This document shows, one piece after another, positions 27,514 to 36,230 of a stretch of DNA of 64,000 nucleotides. Each line of letters begins with the position of its first letter. Within the stretch, counting starts at the first letter, position 1. The DNA is from Nocardia cyriacigeorgica. Lineage in GTDB: Bacteria; Actinomycetota; Actinomycetes; Mycobacteriales; Mycobacteriaceae. The stretch lies in the NCBI RefSeq assembly GCF_005863245.1, contig NZ_VBUT01000001.1, positions 620,001-684,000 of the forward strand, read 5' to 3'. The notes below the pieces were generated by a model. That model saw only the letters and a program-made list of their open reading frames with translations. It had not been told where the DNA came from and ran no database searches. Made by a program: the position numbers and the translations under genes.

Positions 27514-28448
27514 TAGTTGCCGCGCCCGAACACGTCCTCAGCCGAGTCGGCAACTGCCGCACGTTCGAGCCATTCACAGAGCTGGGCGAGGTCGTGGCAC
27601 GACGAGATCAACCGCTCCTGGGCGGCGCTGAGGACGACCCCACGTCGCCGCATTACCCGCAGCACGCTGGTGGCAAGGCCCTCTTCGCGTCCTTCTTCGC
27701 GCCCTTCCTCGCGTCCCTCTTCGCGCCCTTCCTCGCGCCCCACTTCGCGTCCCTCCTCGCGAAGCTGCTGCGCGGTGTCGCCTCGGAAAAACGACAGTTC
27801 GATCGCCATCAGTTTCCTCCATTGTCCGGCGGCGGGGGTGTTTGTCAGACCGCGGTCGATCAGCTCGATGAACAGTTGGACGTCGTCACGGTCGCCGTGC
27901 ACCCGCACTGCGGCGGCGGCTGCGTCCAGTATCGCACCGATATCGGGCTCGGTGGCGTGGGTGATCGCCGACAGCGCTGTCAACGGCAGGTTGGCAGCTG
28001 CCGTTTCGGGGTCGGAGACGGCTGGGACGCTGGCAGGCCCGAAGACGAGCGGTTTCAAAGTCAGGTTCGGGGCGATACGGTGGCCGATCGTGAATCCCGC
28101 TTCGACCCAGGCTGCGGTGTTCCGGTTGATGCAGACGACGACCAATATCGCCGGGATCAGGTGTTTCTCCTGCACGAACGACAGGTAGTAGGTCCACGCT
28201 CCCGGCCGCGACGGATCGATCTTGCCTTGCGCTTCGATAATCACCAGAAACTCGTCGGTGCGGGTGGTGATGCGCAGGATGGTGTCTGCTCGGCGCTCTA
28301 CCGGCGCGGTCTCGGTGAGATCGACGCAGACCTGTTCGACGGCGATCGGGTCGGGGAACGGTAGGCCGAGGGCGCGGAACGTACCGGCGAAAGCGCCAGG
28401 ATCGTGTCGGAAGAGCCTGTGCATCGCCTCGTGCTTTGCGGAGACCAT
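27513..28448 (-). CDS. Rpn-family PD-(D/E)XK nuclease / putative transposase-like protein
   Basis: 311 residues. The N-terminal ~200 residues match the Rpn/YhgA-like group: a PD-(D/E)XK core with Asp55 in RRADTILRI and the E-x-Q variant in FLVIIEAQGKID, then AWTYYLSFVQEKH and LVVVCINRNTAAW. Rpn proteins are DNA endonucleases that promote RecA-independent recombination; they are not classical transposases. Residues ~229-257 are a run of REEG/REVG tetrapeptides, followed by a small helical C-terminal domain. The gene is coupled to a partial duplicate of that C-terminus. Members of this family are typical of accessory regions. Confidence 0.8.
   Translation of the reverse strand: MVSAKHEAMHRLFRHDPGAFAGTFRALGLPFPDPIAVEQVCVDLTETAPVERRADTILRITTRTDEFLVIIEAQGKIDPSRPGAWTYYLSFVQEKHLIPAILVVVCINRNTAAWVEAGFTIGHRIAPNLTLKPLVFGPASVPAVSDPETAAANLPLTALSAITHATEPDIGAILDAAAAAVRVHGDRDDVQLFIELIDRGLTNTPAAGQWRKLMAIELSFFRGDTAQQLREEGREVGREEGREEGREEGREEGREEGLATSVLRVMRRRGVVLSAAQERLISSCHDLAQLCEWLERAAVADSAEDVFGRGN
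27680..27761. repeat. 12-bp tandem repeat encoding REEG units
   Basis: About seven degenerate copies of a 12-bp unit (CTCTTCGCGTCC / TTCCTCGCGCCC type) encode the REEG tetrapeptide run on the minus strand. The unit length keeps the frame, so copy number can change without breaking the protein. Confidence 0.85.
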
Positions 28449-28586
28449 GCACGCAAGCTACCGCCGATAATCGAATGTGCGTTCGACACACCGGGTTTGG
28501 GCGCGACACTCGACGGACACGCCGACAACGCGCCGAACGGCTGGTCGAGAACAGCCCGGGTCAGTGGCGCGTCGGTCGGCAGTTCG

Positions 28587-29081
28587 TCAGATCGGCGTCA
28601 CCGACGCGACCAGCCACCTGTCGTCGGACTTGTCCATCTCCACCCGCACTCGGCTGCCGGAGGTGGTGCCCTGGGGGCTGTCCTTGCTGGTGGTGACCTG
28701 GTTGAGGTACAGCATGACGACGGCGTGGGCGCGGTCGGCGGAGACTACGCCCGCGGCCTGGGTGGTGGCGGCTACGGTGAGCTGCTTTTCCTTGGCGCCG
28801 GGGACGATGGCCTTCTCTATCAGCGTCAGGTAGTCCTTGCGGAACGGGTCGGCGAGGTTGTCGGCGGCCTTGGGCAGTTCGGTTTCGACCGTGGTGTGTT
28901 CGTAGCTGAACATCGCCGAGACGGTGCGGCTGGCGGCTTCCACGGCGGCGGCGCGGGAATCCTCGGATCGCTGGTCGTCCCAGTAGCGGTAGCCGTTGAT
29001 GCCGAGGATGATCGCCGATGCGGCGACCACGACCGCCGTCACACCGAGCAGGATCTTGGTACGCAAACCCAGAGCACTCAT
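28587..29081 (-). CDS. Mce-associated membrane protein (second of two)
   Basis: 164 residues. One N-terminal membrane segment (KILLGVTAVVVAASAIILGI, about residues 9-28) followed by an NTF2-like exported domain typical of Mce-associated (Mas) proteins: AAVEAASRTVSAMFSYEHTT, DPFRKDYLTLIEKAIVPGAK and VRVEMDKSDDRWLVASVTPI at the end. It is the last gene of the mce4 operon and overlaps the preceding gene by ATGA. Mas proteins are thought to stabilise Mce complexes; in M. tuberculosis the equivalents are Rv3492c/Rv3493c. Confidence 0.85.
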   Translation of the reverse strand: MSALGLRTKILLGVTAVVVAASAIILGINGYRYWDDQRSEDSRAAAVEAASRTVSAMFSYEHTTVETELPKAADNLADPFRKDYLTLIEKAIVPGAKEKQLTVAATTQAAGVVSADRAHAVVMLYLNQVTTSKDSPQGTTSGSRVRVEMDKSDDRWLVASVTPI

Positions 29082-30127
29082 GCCACGAACTCCACATCAG
29101 AAGCGGTCATCCCGGAATCGCTGTTGGTCACGGTGATCCGGAATCGGTAGTACCGCAGTTGCGGACCTTCCTGGCCCGCATTGGTCACGGTCTGCTTGGC
29201 GGCCACCAGCACGCGCGCGGAGTTGTCGTCCGAGCTTTCCAGCGCGGCCTCGACGACCTCGCCGGTGGATTGCACCTTGGCCTGCTTGACCACCTCGGTG
29301 AAGGGGTCGACCCGGCCGTTGAACTCGTCCTTGAACTCGCCCGAGGCCATGGTGAGGATGCGGTCGATGTCCTCCTTGGCCGTGTCCGCGCGGATCGTGG
29401 TCAGGTTCAGCACGGTCTGCCGAGCGGTCTGGATGTACTCGGCGCGCAGGGCGTCACGTTCTTCGGTGGAACGCACCGCGAACACCGAGATCACCGCACC
29501 GGCCACCAGCGCGAGAGCGAGGATGGTCGAGGCGGCGACGGCGAGGATGCGGGCGGCCGAACGGCGGGGGCGCTTGTCATCGGCGGAGTTCGAGTCGGCC
29601 GCGCCCGAGGACGCCTTGTCCAGCTTCACGGTGTCGGCGTCGGCCTGCGCCGAAGCCGTGTTCAGCTTCACCGTGTTGGCATCCGGCTCGACGGTGCCGG
29701 CATCCTTCTTCGCCATGCCAGTGCTCAGCTTGACGGTGTCAGCATCAGCCTTCTCCGCCTCGGTGCTCAGCTCGAGAGTGTCAGCATCGGATTTCGCCGT
29801 GTCGGAGCTCAGCTTGACCGTGTCAGCATCCGCCTTGGCCGTGTCGGAGCTCGGCGCGACTGTGTCCGCGGCCGACTCGGCCGCGCTCGCCTCCACCTTC
29901 ACCGTGTTCGCATCGGCGCCACCGGCCCCCGCAACCACCCCCGTGTCCGTCTTGTCCGGTTCCTCCCCCCGAACATGGGCAGAGCCCGGTACGGCAGTAC
30001 CGGGCTCGACCGCATCGCTGCGGTCCGGATCCGAGGCCGATAGCGCCTCGTTGCGCACCTCGTCGATCGGCGGGCCCGCGGAACGGCTCGCGCGCCGACG
30101 AGTCCGGCTGTTGTTCTTTTCGCTCAT
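29078..30127 (-). CDS. Mce-associated membrane protein with ADADTVKL repeats
   Basis: 349 residues from ATG 30125-30127, overlapping mce4F by ATGA. Residues 1-190 are a charged, probably disordered cytoplasmic segment holding six copies of an octapeptide close to ADADTVKL (residues 71-169). The membrane segment ILAVAASTILALALVAGAVI (about 194-213) leads to a Mas-type NTF2-like domain (ALRAEYIQTARQTVLNLTTI, FKDEFNGRVDPFTEVVKQAK). Usual Mas proteins are 150-250 residues, so the long repeat-bearing N-terminus is unusual. Its position between mce4F and the second mas gene matches Rv3493c. The function of the repeats is unknown. Confidence 0.85.
   Translation of the reverse strand: MSEKNNSRTRRRASRSAGPPIDEVRNEALSASDPDRSDAVEPGTAVPGSAHVRGEEPDKTDTGVVAGAGGADANTVKVEASAAESAADTVAPSSDTAKADADTVKLSSDTAKSDADTLELSTEAEKADADTVKLSTGMAKKDAGTVEPDANTVKLNTASAQADADTVKLDKASSGAADSNSADDKRPRRSAARILAVAASTILALALVAGAVISVFAVRSTEERDALRAEYIQTARQTVLNLTTIRADTAKEDIDRILTMASGEFKDEFNGRVDPFTEVVKQAKVQSTGEVVEAALESSDDNSARVLVAAKQTVTNAGQEGPQLRYYRFRITVTNSDSGMTASDVEFVA
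29621..29917 (-). repeat. Region encoding six ADADTVKL-type octapeptides
   Basis: Copies at residues 71-78 (ADANTVKV), 99-106 (ADADTVKL), 113-120 (SDADTLEL), 127-134 (ADADTVKL), 148-155 (PDANTVKL) and 162-169 (ADADTVKL) of the Mas protein. They are spaced by 6-7, 13 or 20 residues, consistent with a 14-residue unit with some copies lost. Confidence 0.8.
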
Positions 30128-31560
30128 CGTTGCTGCTCCTCGAACATCGCTTGCCAACTCGACGGGACCGTTCCCGATCCGCCAGGTTCGATATTTCCCT
30201 GCCGGTAGGTGCGGCCGTCGGTGCCGATATAGACGCCCGTGCCCGGATCGTAGGACCTGGCGGCGGCGGGCGTGGTCATTGCGCCCGATCCCACCGACGG
30301 CGCACCGGCCGGGGCCGAGCCCGGGATCAGCGGCGCCGAGGCGGGGGCGACGGGCTGCGGCGGGCCGAAGGGCGGGTTGTTGCCTTCCGGAACGTACCCG
30401 GTGCGGCACAGCTCCGGCGAGGGCGCCCGCCGTCCGGGGAACTCCGCGCAGGGGGTGTTGCGGATGCCGCGCACCGCGACCGGGGAATCCTGCGGAACCT
30501 TGCAGTACAGGCCGGACGGCGTGTCGATCGGGCTGGTATCGGCCGGTGAACGCCGCTGGTCCGGCGGCAGGAATCCGGTGGTGCACGGCGGTGGATCATT
30601 GAGCGTCGTCATGAAGTCGACCATGGCGCCGTACTCCAGCGGCCCGCGGATCGAGGTCAGCAGGGCCGCGACCAGCGGCGGGTAGACGACGAGGATCTGC
30701 TCGACGCCCGCGTGGTAGGTGACCGCGACCTGGCCGAGGCTCACCAGATTGGCCAGCAGCAGCGGCAGGGTCGGGCGCAGCGAGTCGAACTGGTTGGTGA
30801 CGGTCTCCAGCGCGGCCGGCCCGTCGCGCAGGATATTGCGCAGCGCCGGATCGTGTTCGCGCAGTTGATCGGTCACCGTGGCCAGGTCGGCGGTCCAGGA
30901 GCGGATGGCGTCCTCGGAGCGGACCTGGGTGTCCAGCAGCGGGCCGATCTGTTCGATCAGCTGCTTGGTCGGCTCGGCGCTGTCCTTGGCTTCCTGCACC
31001 AGCAGGGCCGCCGAGTCGATGAAGCGTTGCAGGTCCGGGCCGGCGCCGTTGAATGCGCGGAACGCCTCGTCGATCACCTGACGCAGCCGGGTGTCGGCGA
31101 CGCTGGACAGCAGCCGGTCCGTCTGGTCGAGCAGCGCACCGACGTCCTGCGGGAGCTTGGTCCGCTCCACCGGAATCACGCTGCCGTCGTAGAGGTTTCC
31201 GTCACCGCCGTCTTCGAGCGGCACCAGGTCGACGTACTGTTCGCCGATCGCCGACACACTGCGCACCCAGGCCTCGGAGTCGCTGGGGATCTTGTAGTCG
31301 CTGTCGATGGACAGATCCGCCTCCACGCCTTCGGGCGTCAGCCGGACCTCGGTCACCTTGCCGACGTTCGTGCCACGGAAGGCCACGTTCGCCTGCTGGT
31401 ACAGCCCACCGGTCGCCTCGAGTTGCACGGTGACCTTGTAGCGGCCGATCCCGAGCATCGCGGGCACCCCGATGTAGGTGCCGCCCATGACGACCAGGCC
31501 GATCACGGTGAGTACGGAGAAGATCGCCAGCTGGATCTTGACGAATTTGGTGAGCGTCAC
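30124..31560 (-). CDS. mce4F: Mce-family protein Mce4F
   Basis: 478 residues, GTG start overlapping the mce4E stop as GTGA. One N-terminal membrane helix (LAIFSVLTVIGLVVMGGTYI), then the MCE/MlaD domain at about 38-115 (VTVQLEATGGLYQQANVAFR, GTNVGKVTEVRLTPEGVEAD), a long helical region, and a Pro-rich C-terminus. The C-terminal part carries four cysteines around PPPCTTGF, LYCKVP, TPCAEFP and ELCRTGY that could form disulfides outside the cell. Six Mce subunits (A-F) are thought to form a channel across the periplasm-like space for sterol import. Confidence 0.9.
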   Translation of the reverse strand: MTLTKFVKIQLAIFSVLTVIGLVVMGGTYIGVPAMLGIGRYKVTVQLEATGGLYQQANVAFRGTNVGKVTEVRLTPEGVEADLSIDSDYKIPSDSEAWVRSVSAIGEQYVDLVPLEDGGDGNLYDGSVIPVERTKLPQDVGALLDQTDRLLSSVADTRLRQVIDEAFRAFNGAGPDLQRFIDSAALLVQEAKDSAEPTKQLIEQIGPLLDTQVRSEDAIRSWTADLATVTDQLREHDPALRNILRDGPAALETVTNQFDSLRPTLPLLLANLVSLGQVAVTYHAGVEQILVVYPPLVAALLTSIRGPLEYGAMVDFMTTLNDPPPCTTGFLPPDQRRSPADTSPIDTPSGLYCKVPQDSPVAVRGIRNTPCAEFPGRRAPSPELCRTGYVPEGNNPPFGPPQPVAPASAPLIPGSAPAGAPSVGSGAMTTPAAARSYDPGTGVYIGTDGRTYRQGNIEPGGSGTVPSSWQAMFEEQQR

Positions 31561-32861
31561 CGCCCCTGTCCCCCTTCCGGCGCGGGTGCCGGTGCGGCCG
31601 CGCCGGGCAGCGGCACGGTCAGCCCGGGAATGGCGGGCAGGCCGGGAATCGGCGGCAGCCCGGGGATGGTCGGTGCGGGCCCGCCGGGTTGACCGGCCGG
31701 CGGCTGCATCGGCGTGGTCAGCGGATTACCTTGCTGCCCAGCGGTATCCGGGGCGAAGGTGCCGAGCACGCCTTCCACACCGCCGAACCGGCCGCCCAGC
31801 GGGGTTCCGGTGAGGAAGTTGGAGTCCAGGCGTTTGCCGGTCATATCCACGGTCATGAACAGGTTGAGGTAGTCGCCCTTGATGGCGTTGCCGAGGTTCT
31901 TCATCGGGAACGGGAACGTCAACGCGATCTTCAACGCCTCGGTGAGGTTGTTGCCGGTGTCGGCCAAGGTTTGCAGTACCGGGCCGAGCGCGGCGAGATT
32001 CGCCTTCAGGTTGTCGCCGGCGTTGTCGATGATCCGCTGGGTGACGTCGCTGAGGTCGCCGAGCGCGGTGAGCGTATGGGTGATGTTCTCCCGGCGATCG
32101 GCCAGCACGGTCAGCGCCGGATGGATCTGCTCGATGGCGTCGGCCACCAGATCCTTCTGCTGGTTCAGCTGGCCGCCGAGGCGGTCCAGCCCGGCCATCG
32201 CGGCGATGATGTCGTTGGTCTGCGATTGCAGGTTGGTGGTCAGCTCGTTGAGTTGCGGTAGCAGATCGCGGATTTCGTCCTCGTTGCCGACGAAGGCCGC
32301 GTTCAGTTCCCGGGTGATGGTCTCCAGCTGGGAGATACCGCCACCGTTGAGCACCACCGACAGCGAGGACAGCACCTGCTCGGTGGTCGGGTAGGCCCCG
32401 GCGCGGTCGAGCGGGATCAGGTCGCCGTCGCTGAGCCGTCCCTGCGGCGCCATGTCCGGCGGCGGGCCGAGCTCCACGTGGTTGCTGCCGAGCAGACTGG
32501 TCTGCCCGATCTTGGCGACCGCGTTGGCGGGCAGCACCACATCGGGATTGAGCGAGACGGTGACCAGCGCGTGCCAGTCCTCCACTTCGATCCCGGTGAC
32601 GGTGCCGACCGCGACGTCGCCGACGCGGACCGGCGAATTACGCGTCAGCGTGGTGACATTCGGCATCTGGATGCGCACCTGATACGCACCCTCGCCGGTG
32701 CCTTCGTTACCGGGCATGGGCAGCGAGTTCAGCCCGTCCCACGAACATCCGGTGACGCCGAGCGCCATGGTGAGTCCGACCGCGACGGCCGCGGTGCGGC
32801 GCATCGCGCGCTCGCGCGATGGCGTAGACCGTTCACCGCGCACCGTTGGTTTGCGCATCAT
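31557..32861 (-). CDS. mce4E: Mce-family lipoprotein Mce4E
   Basis: 434 residues from ATG 32859-32861, overlapping mce4D (ATGA) and preceded by GGAGGAGGG. The signal peptide ends in a lipobox (LGVTGCSW), so this is the lipoprotein subunit (LprN-like in M. tuberculosis mce4). The MCE domain is at about 55-130 (GAYQVRIQMPNVTTLTRNSP, VRVGDVAVGTVTGIEVEDWH). The C-terminus has a PGLP-rich tract (IPGLPPIPGLPAIPGL). It sits between the D and F subunits as in all mce operons. Confidence 0.92.
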   Translation of the reverse strand: MMRKPTVRGERSTPSRERAMRRTAAVAVGLTMALGVTGCSWDGLNSLPMPGNEGTGEGAYQVRIQMPNVTTLTRNSPVRVGDVAVGTVTGIEVEDWHALVTVSLNPDVVLPANAVAKIGQTSLLGSNHVELGPPPDMAPQGRLSDGDLIPLDRAGAYPTTEQVLSSLSVVLNGGGISQLETITRELNAAFVGNEDEIRDLLPQLNELTTNLQSQTNDIIAAMAGLDRLGGQLNQQKDLVADAIEQIHPALTVLADRRENITHTLTALGDLSDVTQRIIDNAGDNLKANLAALGPVLQTLADTGNNLTEALKIALTFPFPMKNLGNAIKGDYLNLFMTVDMTGKRLDSNFLTGTPLGGRFGGVEGVLGTFAPDTAGQQGNPLTTPMQPPAGQPGGPAPTIPGLPPIPGLPAIPGLTVPLPGAAAPAPAPEGGQGR

Positions 32862-34150
32862 CGCCCTCCTCCCGGCGCCGGCGGCGCGGGCAATCCCGGA
32901 ATGGCCAGCCCGGCGATCCCGCTGGGCACCGTCACCGGCGCGGGGCCGCGAGCTGGGGCCGGACCCTGGGTCTGCTGGGTGCCCGCCAGCGACTCCGGGC
33001 TGAACACCAGCTGGTCCGGGAACGCGGTGACACCGGTGGCCGGATTGGCCAGCAGCGGCGGGTAGTTCATCGCGAGCGACTTCAGCACCGGCGCCAGGAA
33101 CTCCGCGCACAGGGCGGCGCTCTGATCGGAGTTGTAGCCCTCGCGCGCCTGCACCGAGCCACACAGGAAGCTGAGCGGGTCCGCGGTGTTGTTCAACGAG
33201 ATGGCCCCGGTCAGCGTGCCCTGTGCGGGCTTGTAGATCTGATAGAAGTTCACCAGCGCGGTCGGCCCGGAGTGCAGCGCCTGTTCCAGCTCGGGGCGCT
33301 TGTCGACCAGGATCTGGGTGGCGTCGGCGAGCTTCTGCACGCCTTCGGTGAGTTCGGCGCCGCTGCCGTCGAGGAAGCGTTTGACGTCGGCGACGGCGAT
33401 ATCCAGGTTGTCCAGGCCCGCGCCGAGATCATTGGACACGCCCGCCAGCACCGACGACACCGAGGCGAGCCTGCCGCCGAACTGCACGATCTGCTCATTG
33501 CTCGCCGAGAGCACCTCGACGAAATGTTGCAGGTTGCGGACGGTGCCGAACAGGTCGGTGCGACCATCCGAGAGCGTGGTCAGCGTCGCCGACAGCTCCC
33601 GCAGCGTCTCCCGGAACCGGTCGCCGTTGCCGTCGAGGTTCTCCGCGGCGGTGTCGACGAAGCGGCCGAACGACCCCTGCTGGTCCTCCCCGACCGGCCC
33701 GAGAGCCGTTGCCAGCTTGGACAATTCGGCCTTGATGTCATCCCACTCCACCGGGACGGCGGTGCGTTCGATGCCGATGGTGGCACCGTCTTCCAGCTTC
33801 GGTCCCTCGGTGTAGGCCGGGGCGATCTGGATGAAGCGGGCCGCGACCAGCGACGGCGCGATGATCACCGCACGCGAGTCGGCGGGCAGGTCGATACCGC
33901 GGTCGATGGTCATCTCCACCTTGACCTGGTCGGCGCTCGGTTCGATCGAGTCGATGCTGCCGACCTTGACGCCGAGCACCCGCACGTCGTCACCGGCATA
34001 GAGGCCGCTGGTGGAGGTGAAGTAGGCGGTGATGTTCGTCTTGCCGATCCGGTTCAGCGCGGTGTAGCCGGCGAACACCACCAGCGCGGCGACGAGCACC
34101 GCGGCGGCGACGAACACCCATCGGGGCAGACGGCGAATTCTCGATGTCAT
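32858..34150 (-). CDS. mce4D: Mce-family protein Mce4D
   Basis: 430 residues. N-terminal membrane helix WVFVAAAVLVAALVVFAGYT, then the MCE domain at about 35-115 (ITAYFTSTSGLYAGDDVRVL, GVKVGSIDSIEPSADQVKVE). Long helical segment to ~320, and a Pro/Gly-rich C-terminal tail (PVTVPSGIAGLAIPGLPAPP). Overlaps mce4C by ATGA and mce4E by ATGA, so expression is coupled within the operon. Role: one of six substrate-channel subunits for sterol import. Confidence 0.92.
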   Translation of the reverse strand: MTSRIRRLPRWVFVAAAVLVAALVVFAGYTALNRIGKTNITAYFTSTSGLYAGDDVRVLGVKVGSIDSIEPSADQVKVEMTIDRGIDLPADSRAVIIAPSLVAARFIQIAPAYTEGPKLEDGATIGIERTAVPVEWDDIKAELSKLATALGPVGEDQQGSFGRFVDTAAENLDGNGDRFRETLRELSATLTTLSDGRTDLFGTVRNLQHFVEVLSASNEQIVQFGGRLASVSSVLAGVSNDLGAGLDNLDIAVADVKRFLDGSGAELTEGVQKLADATQILVDKRPELEQALHSGPTALVNFYQIYKPAQGTLTGAISLNNTADPLSFLCGSVQAREGYNSDQSAALCAEFLAPVLKSLAMNYPPLLANPATGVTAFPDQLVFSPESLAGTQQTQGPAPARGPAPVTVPSGIAGLAIPGLPAPPAPGGGR

Positions 34151-35208
34151 CGCGGCGGCTCCTGGATCGCGGGTCCGATGGACGGCATCGGGTCGAAGTA
34201 CCCGCGCAACGATTCGGGCAGGTTCTGCGGCCAGACCAGCGAATCCACCAGGATCTGCAAGCCGGGGCTGGTCGCGTTGACGACGTAGGCCTGGAAGTAC
34301 GGGCCGCTGCCGACCTGCTCGCCGAGCGCCGCCGCGAACGGGCCGAGTCCGTCGAGCGCCTGGGAGATGTTGTCCCGGTTGCGCTGGAGCAGGTCGAGCA
34401 CCGAATTCAGCTTGTCCAGCGCCGGTTGCAGCTGGGCCTCGTTGTCGGCCACCAGACCCGACAGCTGCTGGGCCAGACCGTTGACGTAGACGATCAGCTG
34501 GCTGATGGCGGTGCGCCGCCGGTCCAGCTCGCCGAGCAGCTCGTTGCCATCCAGCAGCAGGGCGTTGAGCTGGGTCGCCCGGTCGGACAGGATCTTGGTG
34601 ACGTTCTGCGCCCGCCTCAGCAGATCCGACAGCGCCTGGTCGCGGGTGTTGATGGTGCGCGAGAGCGCGGTGATGCCGTCGAGCGCGTTGCGCAGCGGCT
34701 CCGGGGTGTCGGCGAAGGTGGCCGAGAGCGCGTCGAGGGTCTGGTCGACCCGGTCCATGTCCAGGCCGCCGACGGTATCGGCGAGATCGCCGAGCGCCTC
34801 GTTGAGCGAGTACGGCGAGGTGGTGCGATCCAGCGGAATGGTGTCGTCGACGCGCAGCGCGCCCGGGCCGTTCGGGGTGACCTCGAGCGATTTGCGGCCG
34901 AGCACGGTGTTGGTCTTGATCGCCGCGGAGGTCTTGTCGCCGAGCACGATGGATTCGTTCAGCGAGAAGGTCACCAGCACCTTCGCACCGTCCAGCTCCA
35001 CGTCCTCGACCTGACCGGATCGCACACCGGCCACCTGGACGTCATCGCCCGGCACCAGCCCGCCGGCATCGGCGAAGAACGCGGTGAAGGTGGCGCCGGA
35101 GCGGATGAACGGCAACCGGTCGAACTGGAGCGCAGACAGCGCGACCGTCACCGCGAGCACCAGACCGACGACACCGACCGTTGTTGCGGGCGTTGACTTC
35201 TCACTCAT
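34147..35208 (-). CDS. mce4C: Mce-family protein Mce4C
   Basis: 353 residues from ATG 35206-35208, which overlaps the mce4B stop as ATGA; a longer open frame upstream is antisense coincidence. Membrane helix ATTVGVVGLVLAVTVALSAL at residues 8-27, MCE domain at about 35-115 (ATFTAFFADAGGLVPGDDVQ, VAGVRSGQVEDVELDGAKVL), then helices. No long Pro-rich tail. Subunit of the predicted sterol importer. Confidence 0.92.
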   Translation of the reverse strand: MSEKSTPATTVGVVGLVLAVTVALSALQFDRLPFIRSGATFTAFFADAGGLVPGDDVQVAGVRSGQVEDVELDGAKVLVTFSLNESIVLGDKTSAAIKTNTVLGRKSLEVTPNGPGALRVDDTIPLDRTTSPYSLNEALGDLADTVGGLDMDRVDQTLDALSATFADTPEPLRNALDGITALSRTINTRDQALSDLLRRAQNVTKILSDRATQLNALLLDGNELLGELDRRRTAISQLIVYVNGLAQQLSGLVADNEAQLQPALDKLNSVLDLLQRNRDNISQALDGLGPFAAALGEQVGSGPYFQAYVVNATSPGLQILVDSLVWPQNLPESLRGYFDPMPSIGPAIQEPPR

Positions 35209-36230
35209 TCGCTCGCACACCTTCCGGTATCCTGCCCGCCCGGGAAGACCACCTTCATGGGCTTGCCGTCCGGACCGTCGACGAGGAAGTTGGTCTCGCA
35301 GACATACAGCTGCAGGAACGATCCGTAGGAACCGATGCGGATCAACTGCTTGTAGGTCTCGGGCAGCCGCTCCAGCACCCACTGCACGGTGTCGGAACCG
35401 TTGTTGACATTGGTGGCGACCCGGTCGATCTGCGCGACGGTGTTCTTCAGGTCCGGGCGTGCTTGGGCGAGCAGATCGGTGAGGTCACCGGTGGCGCCGG
35501 CGATCCGCGGCAGCGCGGCACCGATCGGATCGCGATCAGCGGCCAATCCGCTGACCAGCCGCTGCAATTCGTTGATCGTGGTGGTGAACTGCTCGTCGCG
35601 CTCGTCGATGGTGGCCAGTACGGCGTTGAGGTTGTCGATCACGCTGCCGATCAGGGCATCGCGGTCGGCCAGCGTCTTGGCGAAGGAGCCGCCGCTGTTG
35701 AGCAGCGACACCAGCGTCCCGCCCTGCCCCTGGAACACCTGGAGCAGGGCGTTGGTCAGATCGTTGACCTGCGCCGGATCCAGGCCGCGCAGCAGCGGTT
35801 TGAAGCCGCCGAGCAGCATGTCCAGGTCGAGCGCGGGTGCGGTCTGCTCCAGGCCGATGGTGCTGCCCTCGGGCAGGATGTCCGCCGAACCCGGGCCCTC
35901 CAGCAGCTCGAGGTAGCGGTCGCCGACCAGGTTCTCGTACCGGATGGTGGCGCGAGTGCTGCTGTAGAGCTTGAACGTCCGGTCGACGTCGAATTCGACG
36001 TGCGCCAGATTGTCCTTGCCGACTTCCACCGACGTCACCGAACCCACCGGGACGCCCGCGATGCGCACCTTGTCGCCGGGCAACATGCCCGACGCGCTGG
36101 TGAACACGGCGTTGTAACCGTATTCCCTGGAGAAGCGCACCTCACTGAAGACGATCACCAGACCGGTGAAGATCAGCGTCATCACCAGCGTGAAAATGCC
36201 CAGCTTGACTTTCGTTGCGGTATTCCTCAC
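35205..36230 (-). CDS. mce4B: Mce-family protein Mce4B
   Basis: 341 residues, GTG start overlapping the mce4A stop as GTGA. Membrane helix LGIFTLVMTLIFTGLVIVFS, MCE domain at about 38-115 (NAVFTSASGMLPGDKVRIAG, VPVGSVTSVEVGKDNLAHVE) and a helical C-terminal part ending with two cysteines (LYVCETNF, TGRCASE). Second MCE subunit of the sterol importer operon. Confidence 0.92.
   Translation of the reverse strand: MRNTATKVKLGIFTLVMTLIFTGLVIVFSEVRFSREYGYNAVFTSASGMLPGDKVRIAGVPVGSVTSVEVGKDNLAHVEFDVDRTFKLYSSTRATIRYENLVGDRYLELLEGPGSADILPEGSTIGLEQTAPALDLDMLLGGFKPLLRGLDPAQVNDLTNALLQVFQGQGGTLVSLLNSGGSFAKTLADRDALIGSVIDNLNAVLATIDERDEQFTTTINELQRLVSGLAADRDPIGAALPRIAGATGDLTDLLAQARPDLKNTVAQIDRVATNVNNGSDTVQWVLERLPETYKQLIRIGSYGSFLQLYVCETNFLVDGPDGKPMKVVFPGGQDTGRCASE

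Noticed and set aside
27680..27761. 12-bp repeat tract considered as CRISPR or iteron origin
   Set aside because: It lies inside a coding frame and encodes REEG units; no replication gene is present.
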